Shown here: positions 1-9,326 of the stretch, one piece after another | Layout of the letters: each line of letters begins with the position of its first letter | Numbering within the stretch: position 1 is the stretch's first letter | Assembly: GCF_000787695.1 (NCBI RefSeq) | Contig: NZ_BBPH01000001.1 | Span: 62,001-126,000 of the forward strand | DNA: 64,000 nucleotides | Direction of reading: 5' to 3' | From: Paracoccus sp. PAMC 22219 | Lineage (GTDB): Bacteria > Pseudomonadota > Alphaproteobacteria > Rhodobacterales > Rhodobacteraceae | The notes under the pieces: generated by a model | What the model saw: only the letters and a program-made list of their open reading frames with translations | What the model was told of the DNA's origin: nothing | The model's database searches: none | Made by a program: the position numbers and the translations under genes

Positions 1-90
1 AACGTGCAAATACGCGTCTCTTTATCGTTCAGTTTCAAACCGCTACAGCGCGCAACACCCCCTGCGAACGCCACGCAACACGCCCTTGAA

Positions 91-725
91 TCACCCTCGC
101 GCGGCCTCGACGAACGCGCGGATCAGCGCAACATCCTTGACCCCCGGCGCGCTTTCCACGCCCGAACTGACGTCGACGACCGGCGCGCCTGTCAGCCGCA
201 CCGCCTCGGCCACATTGTCCGGCGTCAGCCACCGGCCAGCATCCAGGGCCGCAGCCAGTGCCGCCCGACCAGAAGCCGCCAGTCAAAGGCCAACCCGTTG
301 CCGCCCGGCAGATCAGCCCCGGCAGGCGGCTTGGCATCGACCAGCAGCATGTCGGCCGCCAGACCATACTCCATCAACTGTGGCAGGTCCGCAGGACCCG
401 ACAGACCAACCGCCTTCATCACCGGCAGCCCCGTCAGCGCCTTGACCTCGGTCACCCGGGCCGCGCTCTCATTCCCGTGCAGCTGAATCACGTCCAATGC
501 CGCATGATCCAGAACCTCGCGCAACAGGTCATCGGACGGATCGACGAACAGTCCGACCCGAGCAACGCCAACCGGGACGTCCGCCACCAGCGCGGCGGCC
601 TGCGCCGCGGTCACGGCACGGGGCGATTTCGGAAAGAACACGAACCCCAGAAACCGCGCGCGGGCATCGACTGCCGCCGCGACATGCCGTTTCTCGGACA
701 GCCCACAGATCTTGACCTCGGCCAC
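91..725 (-). pseudogene. trpF: Phosphoribosylanthranilate isomerase, frameshifted (probable sequence error)
   Basis: TrpF catalyses the Amadori rearrangement of N-(5-phosphoribosyl)anthranilate in tryptophan synthesis. Reading starts at GTG (723-725), 3 nt after the lapA-like stop. The N-terminus has the KICG motif and the barrel continues through QLHG and MLVDAK. The frame then hits TGA at 225-227, after WMLAGG. Restoring one base near 227-230 opens a second frame that continues [14 protein letters not shown] and DVSSGVES, the conserved phosphate-binding end of TrpF, to a stop at 91-93. That gives about 211 residues, the usual family length. The span is 635 nt (3n+2), as expected for a one-base loss. 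The break is either a real mutation or, more likely given similar cases in this window, a consensus error. Positions 1-90 hold no gene I can recognise. Confidence 0.88.
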
Positions 726-728
726 GCC

Positions 729-1112
729 TCAGCGGACCGCAGGCAGGGCCGCGCCCTTCGCGGGGGCAGGCTCGTCCAGAATCGCCAGCACTTCGTCGCG
801 CGGGGCGGCGTGGCGGTCGCGCAGATGGCCGACTTCGCTCTCAAGACGCACGACCTCGGCGCTGCGCTGACGCGCCTCGCGGCGGATATGCGCCTCGCGC
901 AGCCATTCCCAGACCAGACCGGCCAGCATCCCCAAGGCGAATGCGACAAAGATCACCAGGAACAGCGGCAGCGTCAGCGACCATGTGCCGCCCAGATACT
1001 GGCCGAAATTCGCGGGAAACGCCGACAGCGTGACCATGTCACGGTTGGCCAAGGCGACGCCCACCAGCACAAGCGCCAGTGCTGCGACAAAGATCAGACG
1101 GATGAAGCGCAT
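729..1112 (-). CDS. LapA-domain (DUF1049) inner-membrane protein
   Basis: A 127-residue protein with two hydrophobic segments (about residues 4-22 and 44-68) followed by a charged, helical cytoplasmic tail. This is the layout of lipopolysaccharide assembly protein A domain proteins, which in enterobacteria work with LapB in controlling lipopolysaccharide synthesis. The start has a GAGGAA ribosome site a few bases upstream. It lies between ihfB and trpF, the usual position in Rhodobacteraceae, and probably shares their transcript. The family assignment rests on architecture and neighbourhood; the precise role here is inferred. Confidence 0.75.
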   Translation of the reverse strand: MRFIRLIFVAALALVLVGVALANRDMVTLSAFPANFGQYLGGTWSLTLPLFLVIFVAFALGMLAGLVWEWLREAHIRREARQRSAEVVRLESEVGHLRDRHAAPRDEVLAILDEPAPAKGAALPAVR

Positions 1113-1160
1113 GGAAATTCCTCGATATCGCGGTCGGGCAGGATGCCCGGAAACAGGGGC

Positions 1161-1445
1161 CTAGGCGTCGCCGTTCAGGCGGTCGCGCAACAGCTTGCCG
1201 GTCTTGAAGAACGGGACGTGCTTCTCGTCGACATCCACCGATTCCCCGGTGCGCGGATTGCGGCCCGTGCGGGAATCGCGCTTCTTCACGGAAAACGCGC
1301 CAAAGCCGCGCAACTCGACCCGGTCGCCGCGCGCCATGGCGTCAATGACCTCCTCGAAGATCGTGTTCACGATCCTCTCGACGTCCCGACGGAACAGGTG
1401 GGGGTTCTCGTCTGAGATCTTCTGGATCAGTTCGGACCGGATCAT
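1161..1445 (-). CDS. ihfB: Integration host factor beta subunit
   Basis: A 94-residue DNA-bending protein of the HU/IHF family. It pairs with IHF-alpha to bend DNA at promoters, replication origins and recombination sites. The N-terminus [10 protein letters not shown], the core [11 protein letters not shown] and the arm motif GRNPRTGE with its intercalating proline are all present. A longer in-frame ORF exists upstream, but the ATG at 1443-1445 is preceded by a GGGGGAAC ribosome site and matches the family start exactly. It sits just downstream of rpsA on the same strand, separated by the rpsA terminator, so it probably also has its own promoter in 1446-1626. Confidence 0.95.
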   Translation of the reverse strand: MIRSELIQKISDENPHLFRRDVERIVNTIFEEVIDAMARGDRVELRGFGAFSVKKRDSRTGRNPRTGESVDVDEKHVPFFKTGKLLRDRLNGDA

Positions 1446-1626
1446 ATGTTCCCCCAATTGGACGGGTCTTCCTGCCGTCAAAGTCAGCACGCCAAGACGC
1501 AAGGACGGTGCAATACCGCCCTTCCTGTTTCCGTTCAACGCCCGACAGAAGTCACTGGTTTCATAGCGTTGCCAGCTTTGCCCCAATCGTGCAAGCGGGA
1601 TGGCGCTCAAGCGCCGGGGTGTGGGC

Positions 1627-1661
1627 AAGAAAAAGCCCGCCCCGGACGAACCGGGGCGGGC
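1627..1661 (-). terminator. Rho-independent terminator after rpsA
   Basis: On the minus strand an 11-bp GC stem (1651-1661 pairing with 1635-1645) closes a 5-nt loop. It is followed by TTTTTCTT. It lies 23 nt past the rpsA stop and ahead of ihfB. Confidence 0.85.
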
Positions 1662-1684
1662 AAGGATTGATCAGGCGTACCTGA

Positions 1685-3364
1685 TCAGCTGTTGCGGTTC
1701 AATGCCGCACCCAGGATGTCGCCCAACGACGCGCCCGAATCCGAGCTGCCATAGGTGTCGATGGCTTCTTTTTCCTCGGCGATCTCGCGGGCCTTGATCG
1801 ACAGGCCAAGACGACGGGTCTTGGTGTCGACGTTGGTCACGCGGGCATCGACCTTGTCGCCGACGTTGAAACGCTCGGGGCGCTGGTCGGCACGGTCGCG
1901 GGCCAGGTCGCTGCGGCGGATGAACGACTTGACGCCGTTGTACTCGACCTCGATGCCACCCTCTTCGATCGCGGTGACTTCGGCGGTGACGATGGTGCCA
2001 CGCTTCACGCCATCAACGGCCTCTGCCATGTTCTCGTTTTCCAACGACTTGATGGACAGGCTGATGCGCTCCTTCTCGACGTCCACGTCCTGCACGACCG
2101 CCTTGACGACGTCGCCCTTGCGGAAGTCCTGGATCGCGTCTTCGCCGCGGGCATCCCAGCTGATGTCCGACAGGTGAACCATGCCGTCGATGTCGCCGTC
2201 CAGACCGATGAACAGACCGAATTCGGTGATGTTCTTGACCTCGCCTTCGATGACGGTGCCGGTCGGGTGGGTTTCGGCGAACACTTCCCACGGGTTGCGC
2301 ATCGTCTGCTTCAGGCCCAGGGACACGCGGCGCTTGGCCTCGTCGATCTCCAGAACCATCACTTCGACTTCCTGAGAGGTCGAGACGATCTTGCCCGGGT
2401 GGACGTTCTTCTTGGTCCAGCTCATTTCGCTGACATGGACCAGACCCTCGACACCGGCTTCCAGCTCGACGAACGCGCCATAGTCGGTGATGTTGGTCAC
2501 GCGGCCCTGGTGGACGGACTCGATCGGGAACTTGTCGGCAACCGTATCCCACGGATCGGCCTGCAGCTGCTTCATGCCCAGGCTGATGCGGTGGCTGTCC
2601 TTGTTGATCTTGATGACCTGGACCTTGACGGTCTCGCCGATCGCCAGGATCTCGGACGGGTGGTTGACGCGGCGCCAGGCCATGTCGGTGACGTGCAGCA
2701 GGCCGTCGACGCCGCCCAGATCAACGAACGCACCGTATTCGGTGATGTTCTTGACCACGCCGTCGATCGACTGACCTTCGGTCAGGTTCGCGATGACTTC
2801 GGCGCGCTGTTCGGCGCGGCTTTCTTCCAGAATGGCGCGACGCGACACGACGATGTTGCCGCGGCGACGGTCCATCTTCAGAATCTGGAACGGCTGCTTC
2901 AGACCCATCAGCGGGCCGGCATCGCGCACGGGGCGCACATCGACCTGCGAACCCGGCAGGAACGCGACGGCGCCGCCCAGGTCGACCGTGAAGCCGCCCT
3001 TGACGCGACCGAAGATGGCGCCTTCGACGCGCTCTTCGCTCTCGTAGGCCTTCTCCAGACGGTCCCAGGCTTCCTCGCGGCGGGCCTTCTCACGGCTGAT
3101 CGACGCCTCGCCGCGGGCATTCTCGACGCGGTCCAGATAGACCTCGACTTCGTCGCCGACCTTGATGCTGGGCTCTTCGCCGGGATTGGCAAATTCTTTC
3201 AGATCGACGCGGCCTTCCATCTTGTAGCCGACGTCGATGATGGCCTGGCCTGCCTCGATGGCAATGACGCGGCCTTTGACAACGCTGCCCTCGTCGGGGG
3301 TGTCAATCTCGAGGCTTTCATTCAGAAGGGCCTCGAACTCCTCCATGGTCGCTTTAGCGCACAT
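1685..3364 (-). CDS. rpsA: 30S ribosomal protein S1
   Basis: S1 binds mRNA at the platform of the small subunit and helps initiate translation of structured messages. The 559-residue product starts MCAKATMEEFEALLNESLEID, followed by repeated S1 OB-fold domains; the segments VKGRVIAIEAGQAIIDVGYK, VVKNITEYGAFVDLGG, VTNITDYGAFVELE and VKNITEFGLFIGLDG mark successive repeats. Length and repeat pattern fit a six-domain S1. The ATG at 3362-3364 is used because related proteins share a short leader before MEEF, and AAGGAT lies upstream. A weak promoter-like pair, TTGGCG and TAAAGA with 17-bp spacing, is visible on the minus strand in the 187-bp upstream gap. Confidence 0.97.
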   Translation of the reverse strand: MCAKATMEEFEALLNESLEIDTPDEGSVVKGRVIAIEAGQAIIDVGYKMEGRVDLKEFANPGEEPSIKVGDEVEVYLDRVENARGEASISREKARREEAWDRLEKAYESEERVEGAIFGRVKGGFTVDLGGAVAFLPGSQVDVRPVRDAGPLMGLKQPFQILKMDRRRGNIVVSRRAILEESRAEQRAEVIANLTEGQSIDGVVKNITEYGAFVDLGGVDGLLHVTDMAWRRVNHPSEILAIGETVKVQVIKINKDSHRISLGMKQLQADPWDTVADKFPIESVHQGRVTNITDYGAFVELEAGVEGLVHVSEMSWTKKNVHPGKIVSTSQEVEVMVLEIDEAKRRVSLGLKQTMRNPWEVFAETHPTGTVIEGEVKNITEFGLFIGLDGDIDGMVHLSDISWDARGEDAIQDFRKGDVVKAVVQDVDVEKERISLSIKSLENENMAEAVDGVKRGTIVTAEVTAIEEGGIEVEYNGVKSFIRRSDLARDRADQRPERFNVGDKVDARVTNVDTKTRRLGLSIKAREIAEEKEAIDTYGSSDSGASLGDILGAALNRNS

Positions 3365-3551
3365 ACGTATTCAGTATCCTTTGTGTCTGTTTTCCGGCCT
3401 GACGGTTGGCTCCGCCGGTCTTTATGATGCCGTTCGGACAACGCCAAAGGGTCGCGGCATGAAGCCCGACCCGTTTGAATGCGGTCTGTTCTGACCATGT
3501 CGCCCGTGTGACTGCGGTCCCAATACCCGTGTTTGACGCCAATTTCAACGC

Positions 3552-4343
3552 CTAAACGCGTCTCCACACGCCCGACGCGCGGCTGTAATCGGCGATCTCG
3601 GGGGGGCCAAAGCCATCGGCGTCCATCGGCGCGACATGCCGTTCCAGCCGCAGGTCGGGGCCGTCGATCTCCAGCAGCACGAACTCGTTCTGTCCGTCGC
3701 TGATGCGCGCGCACAGCGCCGTGCCGGTCTGAATCTGCAGCACGCGCGGATGACGCCCCGTCGCCAACAGCGCGTCCGACGCCCACCGGTGCAGGTGCCC
3801 CGACAGGACCACCTGCACGCCCGACGCCTCCAGCCGGTACAGCGCCTCGGACGCGCGCCGTGCCAGCGCCTTGTCGACCCGCGGCAACTGCTGCAGCGGA
3901 TGGTGCAGCGCCACGATGTTGGTCCCCATCGCATCGACATTGCCGATCACCCGGCCGATCTCGCCCTCGCGGATCTTTCCGCGCTGCCACGCATAGGGGT
4001 CGGCGCTGTTCAGTGCCATCACCCGCACGTCGCCCGCGCGCCCCACCGGGGTCAGCACCGGCCCGAAATGCCGCCGGAACCCCGCAAACGGCCAGAACAT
4101 CCGCGCCACGGGGTTCCACGCCGGCACATCATGGTTGCCCGGCATGCAGATCAGCGGCGCCTCGATCCGGTCCAGAAAGGCGCGCGCCTGCCGCATCTGC
4201 GCGGGCATCGCGCGATGCGTGATGTCGCCGCCGATCACCACCAGATCGGGCCGCAGCGCCGCGATCCGCGCCAACAGCGGCGCCTCCAGCGCGGTGCGGT
4301 GAAATCCGAAATGCAGGTCGGTCAGGTGCAGGATGCGCGTCAC
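3552..4343 (-). CDS. Calcineurin-like metallophosphoesterase (Icc/CpdA type)
   Basis: A 263-residue phosphoesterase with the full set of metal-binding motifs: DLHFG at the N-terminus, GGDIT, GNHD, ALHHP and GHLHR. These coordinate a two-metal centre. The family includes 3',5'-cAMP phosphodiesterases and nucleotide or sugar phosphate hydrolases; sequence alone does not fix the substrate. The start is GTG at 4341-4343, 6 nt after the stop of the upstream lipid kinase, so the two are very likely co-transcribed. No signal peptide is visible, so it should be cytoplasmic. Confidence 0.85.
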   Translation of the reverse strand: MTRILHLTDLHFGFHRTALEAPLLARIAALRPDLVVIGGDITHRAMPAQMRQARAFLDRIEAPLICMPGNHDVPAWNPVARMFWPFAGFRRHFGPVLTPVGRAGDVRVMALNSADPYAWQRGKIREGEIGRVIGNVDAMGTNIVALHHPLQQLPRVDKALARRASEALYRLEASGVQVVLSGHLHRWASDALLATGRHPRVLQIQTGTALCARISDGQNEFVLLEIDGPDLRLERHVAPMDADGFGPPEIADYSRASGVWRRV

Positions 4344-4349
4344 AGGCGG

Positions 4350-5354
4350 TCAGACCTCCGGCCGCTCGGTCTTGCTGATCCCGTCACGGGGCAGCAGCAC
4401 GCGCAGGCCGTCATGGCGCACCTTCAGCTTGAACGGGCTTTCCAACGTCGCTTTCTCGCCGTCATGGGCCACCAGCTGGCGACGCTTGGGCGTCTCGATG
4501 GTCAGCGCGTCCGTCAGGATCAGGTCGAAATCGTCGTCCTTGGCGCTTTTGCCCATCGCCATGCGCAATGCCGACCGCATCAGCGGCAGGGGCCGCTTCG
4601 CCTTGGCAATCAGCACCGCAAATTCGCCACGCCGGATCTCCTCCGCGCCCTCCAAGCCAAAGCTGTCCAGCTGATAGGCACTGCGCGCGACGAACACCAA
4701 CGCGCTGGTATAGCGGCTTTCCTGCCCGTCGACCCGGGCGACCAGCTGCATCGGACGGCGCAGACGCCGCAGCGCGACCATCACCGACCAATAGGCCGCC
4801 AACCGCGACCGCCCCCACCGCTTATAGATCCCCTCGCGCGTCTTCAGGATCTGCGGATAGGCGCCAAGACTGACATTGTTCAGAAAAATCAGGCCGTTGA
4901 CATCGCCCAGATCGACTGCCTCGACCCGCGCGTCCAAGATCGTGTCCAACGCCTCCTCGACGGTTTCACCCACGCCAAGGTCACGCGCGAAATAGTTGAA
5001 GGTCCCACCCGGCAGGACACCCATCACGACATCGCTGTCCACCAGCGCCCCGGCCACCGCCGATTGCGTGCCGTCACCACCCGCCGCGATGACCAGATCG
5101 AACCCCTCGGTCGCGACCTTGCGCGCCAGCGCGGGCAGATCGCTGCCCTTGCGGCTCTCGCGCAGCGCGAAGCTGCCGCAGGCCGGGGCCAGACGCGCGT
5201 TCAGCATCTCGCGCAGCTCGACATGCTTCTTCTTGCCCGATCCGCGATTCATCACGACACAGACTCTGGCGCTGGCCAAGTCGAACCCGTCGGTCTTGTG
5301 CTGCATCGCTGGACTGTCCCCGGCCATGATTGTCATCCGTTGGCCACCAAACAC
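4350..5354 (-). CDS. Diacylglycerol kinase family lipid kinase
   Basis: Carries the DAGK catalytic domain signature: an N-terminal nucleotide strand CVVMNRGSGKKK, then AAGGDGTQSAVAGAL (the GGDGT ATP-binding motif) and GTFNYFARDLG. The C-terminal half matches the beta-sandwich of YegS/DgkB-like soluble lipid kinases. About 334 residues is normal. The first start is GTG at 5352-5354, and ATG codons lie 6 and 9 codons in; none has a strong ribosome site, so the exact start is uncertain. It is followed after 6 nt by the metallophosphoesterase. The lipid substrate is not predictable from the sequence. Confidence 0.85.
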   Translation of the reverse strand: MFGGQRMTIMAGDSPAMQHKTDGFDLASARVCVVMNRGSGKKKHVELREMLNARLAPACGSFALRESRKGSDLPALARKVATEGFDLVIAAGGDGTQSAVAGALVDSDVVMGVLPGGTFNYFARDLGVGETVEEALDTILDARVEAVDLGDVNGLIFLNNVSLGAYPQILKTREGIYKRWGRSRLAAYWSVMVALRRLRRPMQLVARVDGQESRYTSALVFVARSAYQLDSFGLEGAEEIRRGEFAVLIAKAKRPLPLMRSALRMAMGKSAKDDDFDLILTDALTIETPKRRQLVAHDGEKATLESPFKLKVRHDGLRVLLPRDGISKTERPEV

Positions 5355-5378
5355 CCAACCCCGGTGCAGGGTTGCATC

Positions 5379-5582
5379 CTACAGCAGCCGGGCCGCCGCC
5401 TCGGCAGACGGTTTCAGCCCCTGCCCGCCGCCGCCGACGAATGCGGTCAGCTGCTCGCGCATCCGCGGCTCCCAGAAATCGCGCAGGTGGGCGGCGATCT
5501 TCTCGGGCGCGGCGCCGCCGGGCTGGGTGTCAAAGAAACCGGCGATCTGGTTGACCATCAGGACCATCTTGTCAGGCGACAT
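5379..5582 (-). CDS. fdsD: Formate dehydrogenase delta subunit
   Basis: A 67-residue protein beginning MSPDKMVLMVNQIAGFF, with HLRDFWEPRMREQL near the middle. This is the small FdsD family found at the end of fdsGBACD operons. FdsD is needed for a stable, active soluble formate dehydrogenase complex. A longer ORF exists, but the ATG at 5580-5582 overlaps the end of fdhD by 11 nt and matches the family start. It is the last gene of the operon. Confidence 0.9.
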   Translation of the reverse strand: MSPDKMVLMVNQIAGFFDTQPGGAAPEKIAAHLRDFWEPRMREQLTAFVGGGGQGLKPSAEAAARLL

Positions 5583-6396
5583 CGGACACCTCGGCGCGCA
5601 GCCGTTCGGGGTGGGAAAACAGATCGAAACCCTCGCCGCGGGCAAAGGCCGCAAGCGTGATGCCCGCGCCCTGCGCCAGGCGCAGCGCATGGGCGGTGGG
5701 CGCGGAGACGGCGATCAGCACCGCCCCCCCGGCCAGAGCGCATTTCTGCACCATCTCGACGGACACGCGGCTGGTCAGCACGAACGCCCCCTGCCCCGCG
5801 TCGATCCCCTGCCGCGCCATCGCGCCGATCAGCTTGTCCAGCGCGTTGTGGCGACCCACATCCTCGCGCGCCAGGACGATCCCCTGCCCGGGGATCATGA
5901 AGCCCGCCGCATGCACCGCACGCGTCCGGTCATGCAGCGGCTGCCACCCGCGCAGATCGTCGGTCGCCCGCGCGATCTGGCCCGCATCCAGCACCGGCCC
6001 AGCGCCCGACAGGTCGGGCAATGCGCGCACGGCCTCGTCCAGGCTGTCGATCCCGCACAGCCCGCATCCGACAGGTCCCGCCATGAAGCGACGCCGCGCC
6101 GCCAGCGCATCGGTGCGGTCGTCCGCGATCCACATCTGCGCCTCGACGCCCTTGGGGTGGGCCAGAACCTCCAGCCGTTCGATCTGCGACGGGTGGGTCA
6201 CGATCCCCTCGGTCAGGGAAAAGCCCACGGCGAAGTCTTCCAGATCCGCGGGCGTTGCCATCATCACGGCCTGGGTCGATCCGCCATAGACCATCGCCAC
6301 CGCCGTCTCCTCGGGCAGGGTCCGGGTCACGTCCGCGCGGCTGGTCGCGCGGACGTGTGTGGCGGGGGTCTGGGTCGTGGGGTCGGGCAGGCTCAT
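5572..6396 (-). CDS. fdsC: Formate dehydrogenase accessory sulfurtransferase FdhD/FdsC
   Basis: FdhD proteins pass sulfur from the cysteine desulfurase to the bis-MGD cofactor and bind the cofactor before insertion into FdsA. Visible are DFAVGFSLTEGI, the CGLCG cysteine pair in PVGCGLCGIDSL, the VGRHNALDKLIG segment and the TSRVSVEMVQKCA block, all typical of the family. The ATG at 6394-6396 is preferred over GTG at 6400-6402 because a CGGAG ribosome site sits correctly before it. It starts just after the fdsA stop. The usual Rhodobacter name in this operon position is fdsC. Confidence 0.93.
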   Translation of the reverse strand: MSLPDPTTQTPATHVRATSRADVTRTLPEETAVAMVYGGSTQAVMMATPADLEDFAVGFSLTEGIVTHPSQIERLEVLAHPKGVEAQMWIADDRTDALAARRRFMAGPVGCGLCGIDSLDEAVRALPDLSGAGPVLDAGQIARATDDLRGWQPLHDRTRAVHAAGFMIPGQGIVLAREDVGRHNALDKLIGAMARQGIDAGQGAFVLTSRVSVEMVQKCALAGGAVLIAVSAPTAHALRLAQGAGITLAAFARGEGFDLFSHPERLRAEVSDVA

Positions 6397-6398
6397 GG

Positions 6399-9326
6399 TC
6401 ACTCCGCGGCTGACAGGATCCGCCGCGACCTCTCGGCCTGTGCGTTATAGCTTTCCTGCCAGTCCGACGGACCGTTCGAGGGGCTGACCTGCACCGCGGT
6501 GACCTTGTATTCCGGGCAATTCGTCGCCCAGTCCGAAAAATCGGTCGTCACCACGTTAGCCTGCGTCGCCGGATGGTGGAAGGTCGTATAGACCACCCCA
6601 GGCGCCACCCGCTCGGTCAGCGTCACCATCAGCGTGGTTTCCCCCGCCCGGCTGGCCAGCCGCACCCAGTCGCCATCATTGATGCCGCGCGTCTCGGCGT
6701 CATGCGGATGGATCTCCAGCACGTCCTGTCCGTGCCAGGCGGTGTTCTCGGTCCGCCGGGTCTGCGCGCCCACGTTGTACTGCGAAAGGATGCGCCCGGT
6801 GGTCAGCAACAGCGGGAACCGCGGCCCGGTGCGTTCGTCGGTCGGGATGTATTCGGTGATCACGAAATGCCCGCGACCGGACTGGAACCCGTCGACATGC
6901 ATCAGCGGCGTGCCCGTGGGCGCGGCCTCGTTGCAGGGCCATTGCACCGACCCCAGCTCCTCCAGCCGCTCATAGCTGACGCCGGCAAAGCTGGGCGTGG
7001 TCGCGGCGATCTCGTCCATGATCTGCGACGGGTGGGTGTAATGCCACCCGGCCCCCATCGCATTGGCCAGCAGCTGGGTGATCTCCCAGTCCTCATAGCC
7101 GTTGCGGGGCGCCATGACCTTGCGCACGCGGTTGATGCGGCGTTCAGCATTGGTAAAGGTCCCGTCCTTCTCAAGGAACGACGACCCCGGCAGGAAGACA
7201 TGGGCGTAATTCGCGGTCTCGTTCAGGAACAGGTCGTGGACGATCACGCATTCCATCGCCGCCAGCCCGGCCGCCACGTGATGCGTGTCCGGATCGGACT
7301 GCAGGATGTCCTCCCCCTGGCAGTACAGACCCTTGAACGTCCCCTCGACCGCGGCGTCCAGCATGTTCGGAATGCGCAGGCCGGGCTCGGGGTCGATCTC
7401 GACCCCCCAGGCGTTCTCGAAGATCGCGCGCACGTCGGGCATCTTGACGTGCCGGTATCCCGGCAGCTCGTGCGGGAACGACCCCATGTCGCAGGCGCCC
7501 TGCACGTTGTTCTGACCGCGCAACGGGTTCACCCCCACGCCGGGCCGCCCGATATTGCCGGTCAGCATCGCCAGGTTCGCGATCGCCATGACGGTGGTCG
7601 ACCCTTGGCTGTGCTCGGTCACGCCCAGCCCGTAATAGATCGCGCCGTTCCCGCCCGTCGCGAACAGCCGTGCGGCCGCGCGCAGCTCCGACGCGGGAAC
7701 GCCTGTCAGCGCCTCTGTCGCTTCGGGGGCGTGGCGGGGATCGGCGATGAACTCGGCATAGTGCTGGAACTCGTCCCAGTCGCAGCGGTCGCGGATATAG
7801 GCCTCGTCCATCAGCCCCTCGGTCACGATCACATGCGCCATGGCGCTGATGACGGCGACGTTGGTGCCGGGACGCAGCGGCAGGTGATGGGACGCCTCGA
7901 CATGCGCGGACCGCACGATGTCGGTGCGCCGCGGATCGACGACGATCAGCTTGGCCCCCTGACGCAGGCGCTTCTTCAGGCGGCTGGCAAAGACCGGGTG
8001 CCCGTCGGTCGGGTTGGCACCGATGATCAGCACCACGTCTGTCTGTTCCACAGAATCGAAATCCTGTGTCCCGGCGGACGTGCCGAAGGTCTTGCCCAAC
8101 CCATAGCCGGTGGGCGAATGGCAGACCCGCGCGCAAGTGTCGGTGTTGTTGTTCAGGAACACCGCGCGGGTCAGCTTCTGGACCAGATAGGTTTCCTCAT
8201 TGGTGCAGCGCGACGACGTGATCACCCCTACGGCACGGCGCCCGTGGCGTTCCTGGATGCCGCGCATGCGGTCGGCGGCAAAGGCCAGCGCCTCGTCCCA
8301 CTCGACCTCGCGCCACGGATCCTCGATGGCCTCCCGGATCATCGGCTTCAGGATGCGATCCTGATGCGCCGCGTATCCATAGGCGAACCGCCCCTTGACG
8401 CAGCTGTGTCCCCGGTTCGCCTTGCCGTGCTTGTAGGGCACCATGCGCACCAACTGGTCGCCGTTCATCTCGGCCTTGAAGCTGCAGCCGACGCCGCAAT
8501 AGGCGCAGGTGGTGATGACCGACCGCGTGGGCGTGCCCAGTTCGGCCACCGACTTCTCCTGCAGGGTCGCCGTCGGACAGGCCTGCACGCAGGCACCGCA
8601 GCTGACGCAATCGCTGGAAAAGAAGTCGTCGGCGCTGGTCCCGGCACTGACGCGGCTGTCGAAACCCCGCCCCTCGATGGTCAGAGCGAACGTCCCCTGC
8701 ACCTCGTCACAGGCTCGCACGCAGCGCGAACAGACGATGCACTTGCTGGGATCATAGGTGAAATAGGGGTTGGAATTGTCCTTGGGGATGAACTGCGGGT
8801 TGTCATGCCCCCCACGCAGCTTGGCCTCGGCCTGGCTGCGCGCGCCCGTTCCCGACGGGTCGAAATGGTTGTCGCCCGGCGTGTAACGCACGTCGCGCAG
8901 GCCCACCTGCCCCGCGGTGTCCTGCAATTCGCAATCGCCATTGGCCGAACAGGTCAGACAATCCAGCGGGTGGTCGCTGATATAAAGCTCCATCACGCCC
9001 TTGCGCAGCTTGCGGATCTTGGCAGACTGGGTGTGGACGACCATCCCCTCCATCACGGGCGTCGTGCAGGATGCGGGCGTGCCGCGCCGCCCCTCGATCT
9101 CGACCACGCACAACCGGCACGACCCGAACGCCTCCAGGTTGTCGCTGGCGCACAGCTTGGGCACGGTGATGCCCGCGATCATCGCAGCGCGCATGACCGA
9201 CGTCCCCTCGGGCACGGTCACCTCGAACCCGTCGATGGTCAGGGCCACGGGCATGCCGCTGCGGGCGGGGGTGCCCATGTCGCGGTCGTCGCCGGGTGCG
9301 AATTCCGGGATGATGAAGTCTTTCAT
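6399..9326 (-). CDS. fdsA: NAD-dependent formate dehydrogenase, alpha (Mo-bis-MGD) subunit
   Basis: This catalytic subunit of 975 residues oxidises formate to CO2. Domains in order: an N-terminal [2Fe-2S] ferredoxin-like region (cysteines from about 59 to 87), a His-Cys3 cluster region (about 119-132), two [4Fe-4S] ferredoxin motifs (about 196-206 and 240-250), a further [4Fe-4S] site CAYCGVGC near 274-281 and the molybdopterin oxidoreductase domain. Cys402-His403 in ARVCHSPTGYG are the metal-ligand cysteine and neighbouring catalytic histidine. The ATG at 9324-9326 overlaps the fdsB stop and has an AAGGAGG ribosome site. No Tat signal is present, consistent with a soluble cytoplasmic enzyme. 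Confidence 0.96.
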   Translation of the reverse strand: MKDFIIPEFAPGDDRDMGTPARSGMPVALTIDGFEVTVPEGTSVMRAAMIAGITVPKLCASDNLEAFGSCRLCVVEIEGRRGTPASCTTPVMEGMVVHTQSAKIRKLRKGVMELYISDHPLDCLTCSANGDCELQDTAGQVGLRDVRYTPGDNHFDPSGTGARSQAEAKLRGGHDNPQFIPKDNSNPYFTYDPSKCIVCSRCVRACDEVQGTFALTIEGRGFDSRVSAGTSADDFFSSDCVSCGACVQACPTATLQEKSVAELGTPTRSVITTCAYCGVGCSFKAEMNGDQLVRMVPYKHGKANRGHSCVKGRFAYGYAAHQDRILKPMIREAIEDPWREVEWDEALAFAADRMRGIQERHGRRAVGVITSSRCTNEETYLVQKLTRAVFLNNNTDTCARVCHSPTGYGLGKTFGTSAGTQDFDSVEQTDVVLIIGANPTDGHPVFASRLKKRLRQGAKLIVVDPRRTDIVRSAHVEASHHLPLRPGTNVAVISAMAHVIVTEGLMDEAYIRDRCDWDEFQHYAEFIADPRHAPEATEALTGVPASELRAAARLFATGGNGAIYYGLGVTEHSQGSTTVMAIANLAMLTGNIGRPGVGVNPLRGQNNVQGACDMGSFPHELPGYRHVKMPDVRAIFENAWGVEIDPEPGLRIPNMLDAAVEGTFKGLYCQGEDILQSDPDTHHVAAGLAAMECVIVHDLFLNETANYAHVFLPGSSFLEKDGTFTNAERRINRVRKVMAPRNGYEDWEITQLLANAMGAGWHYTHPSQIMDEIAATTPSFAGVSYERLEELGSVQWPCNEAAPTGTPLMHVDGFQSGRGHFVITEYIPTDERTGPRFPLLLTTGRILSQYNVGAQTRRTENTAWHGQDVLEIHPHDAETRGINDGDWVRLASRAGETTLMVTLTERVAPGVVYTTFHHPATQANVVTTDFSDWATNCPEYKVTAVQVSPSNGPSDWQESYNAQAERSRRILSAAE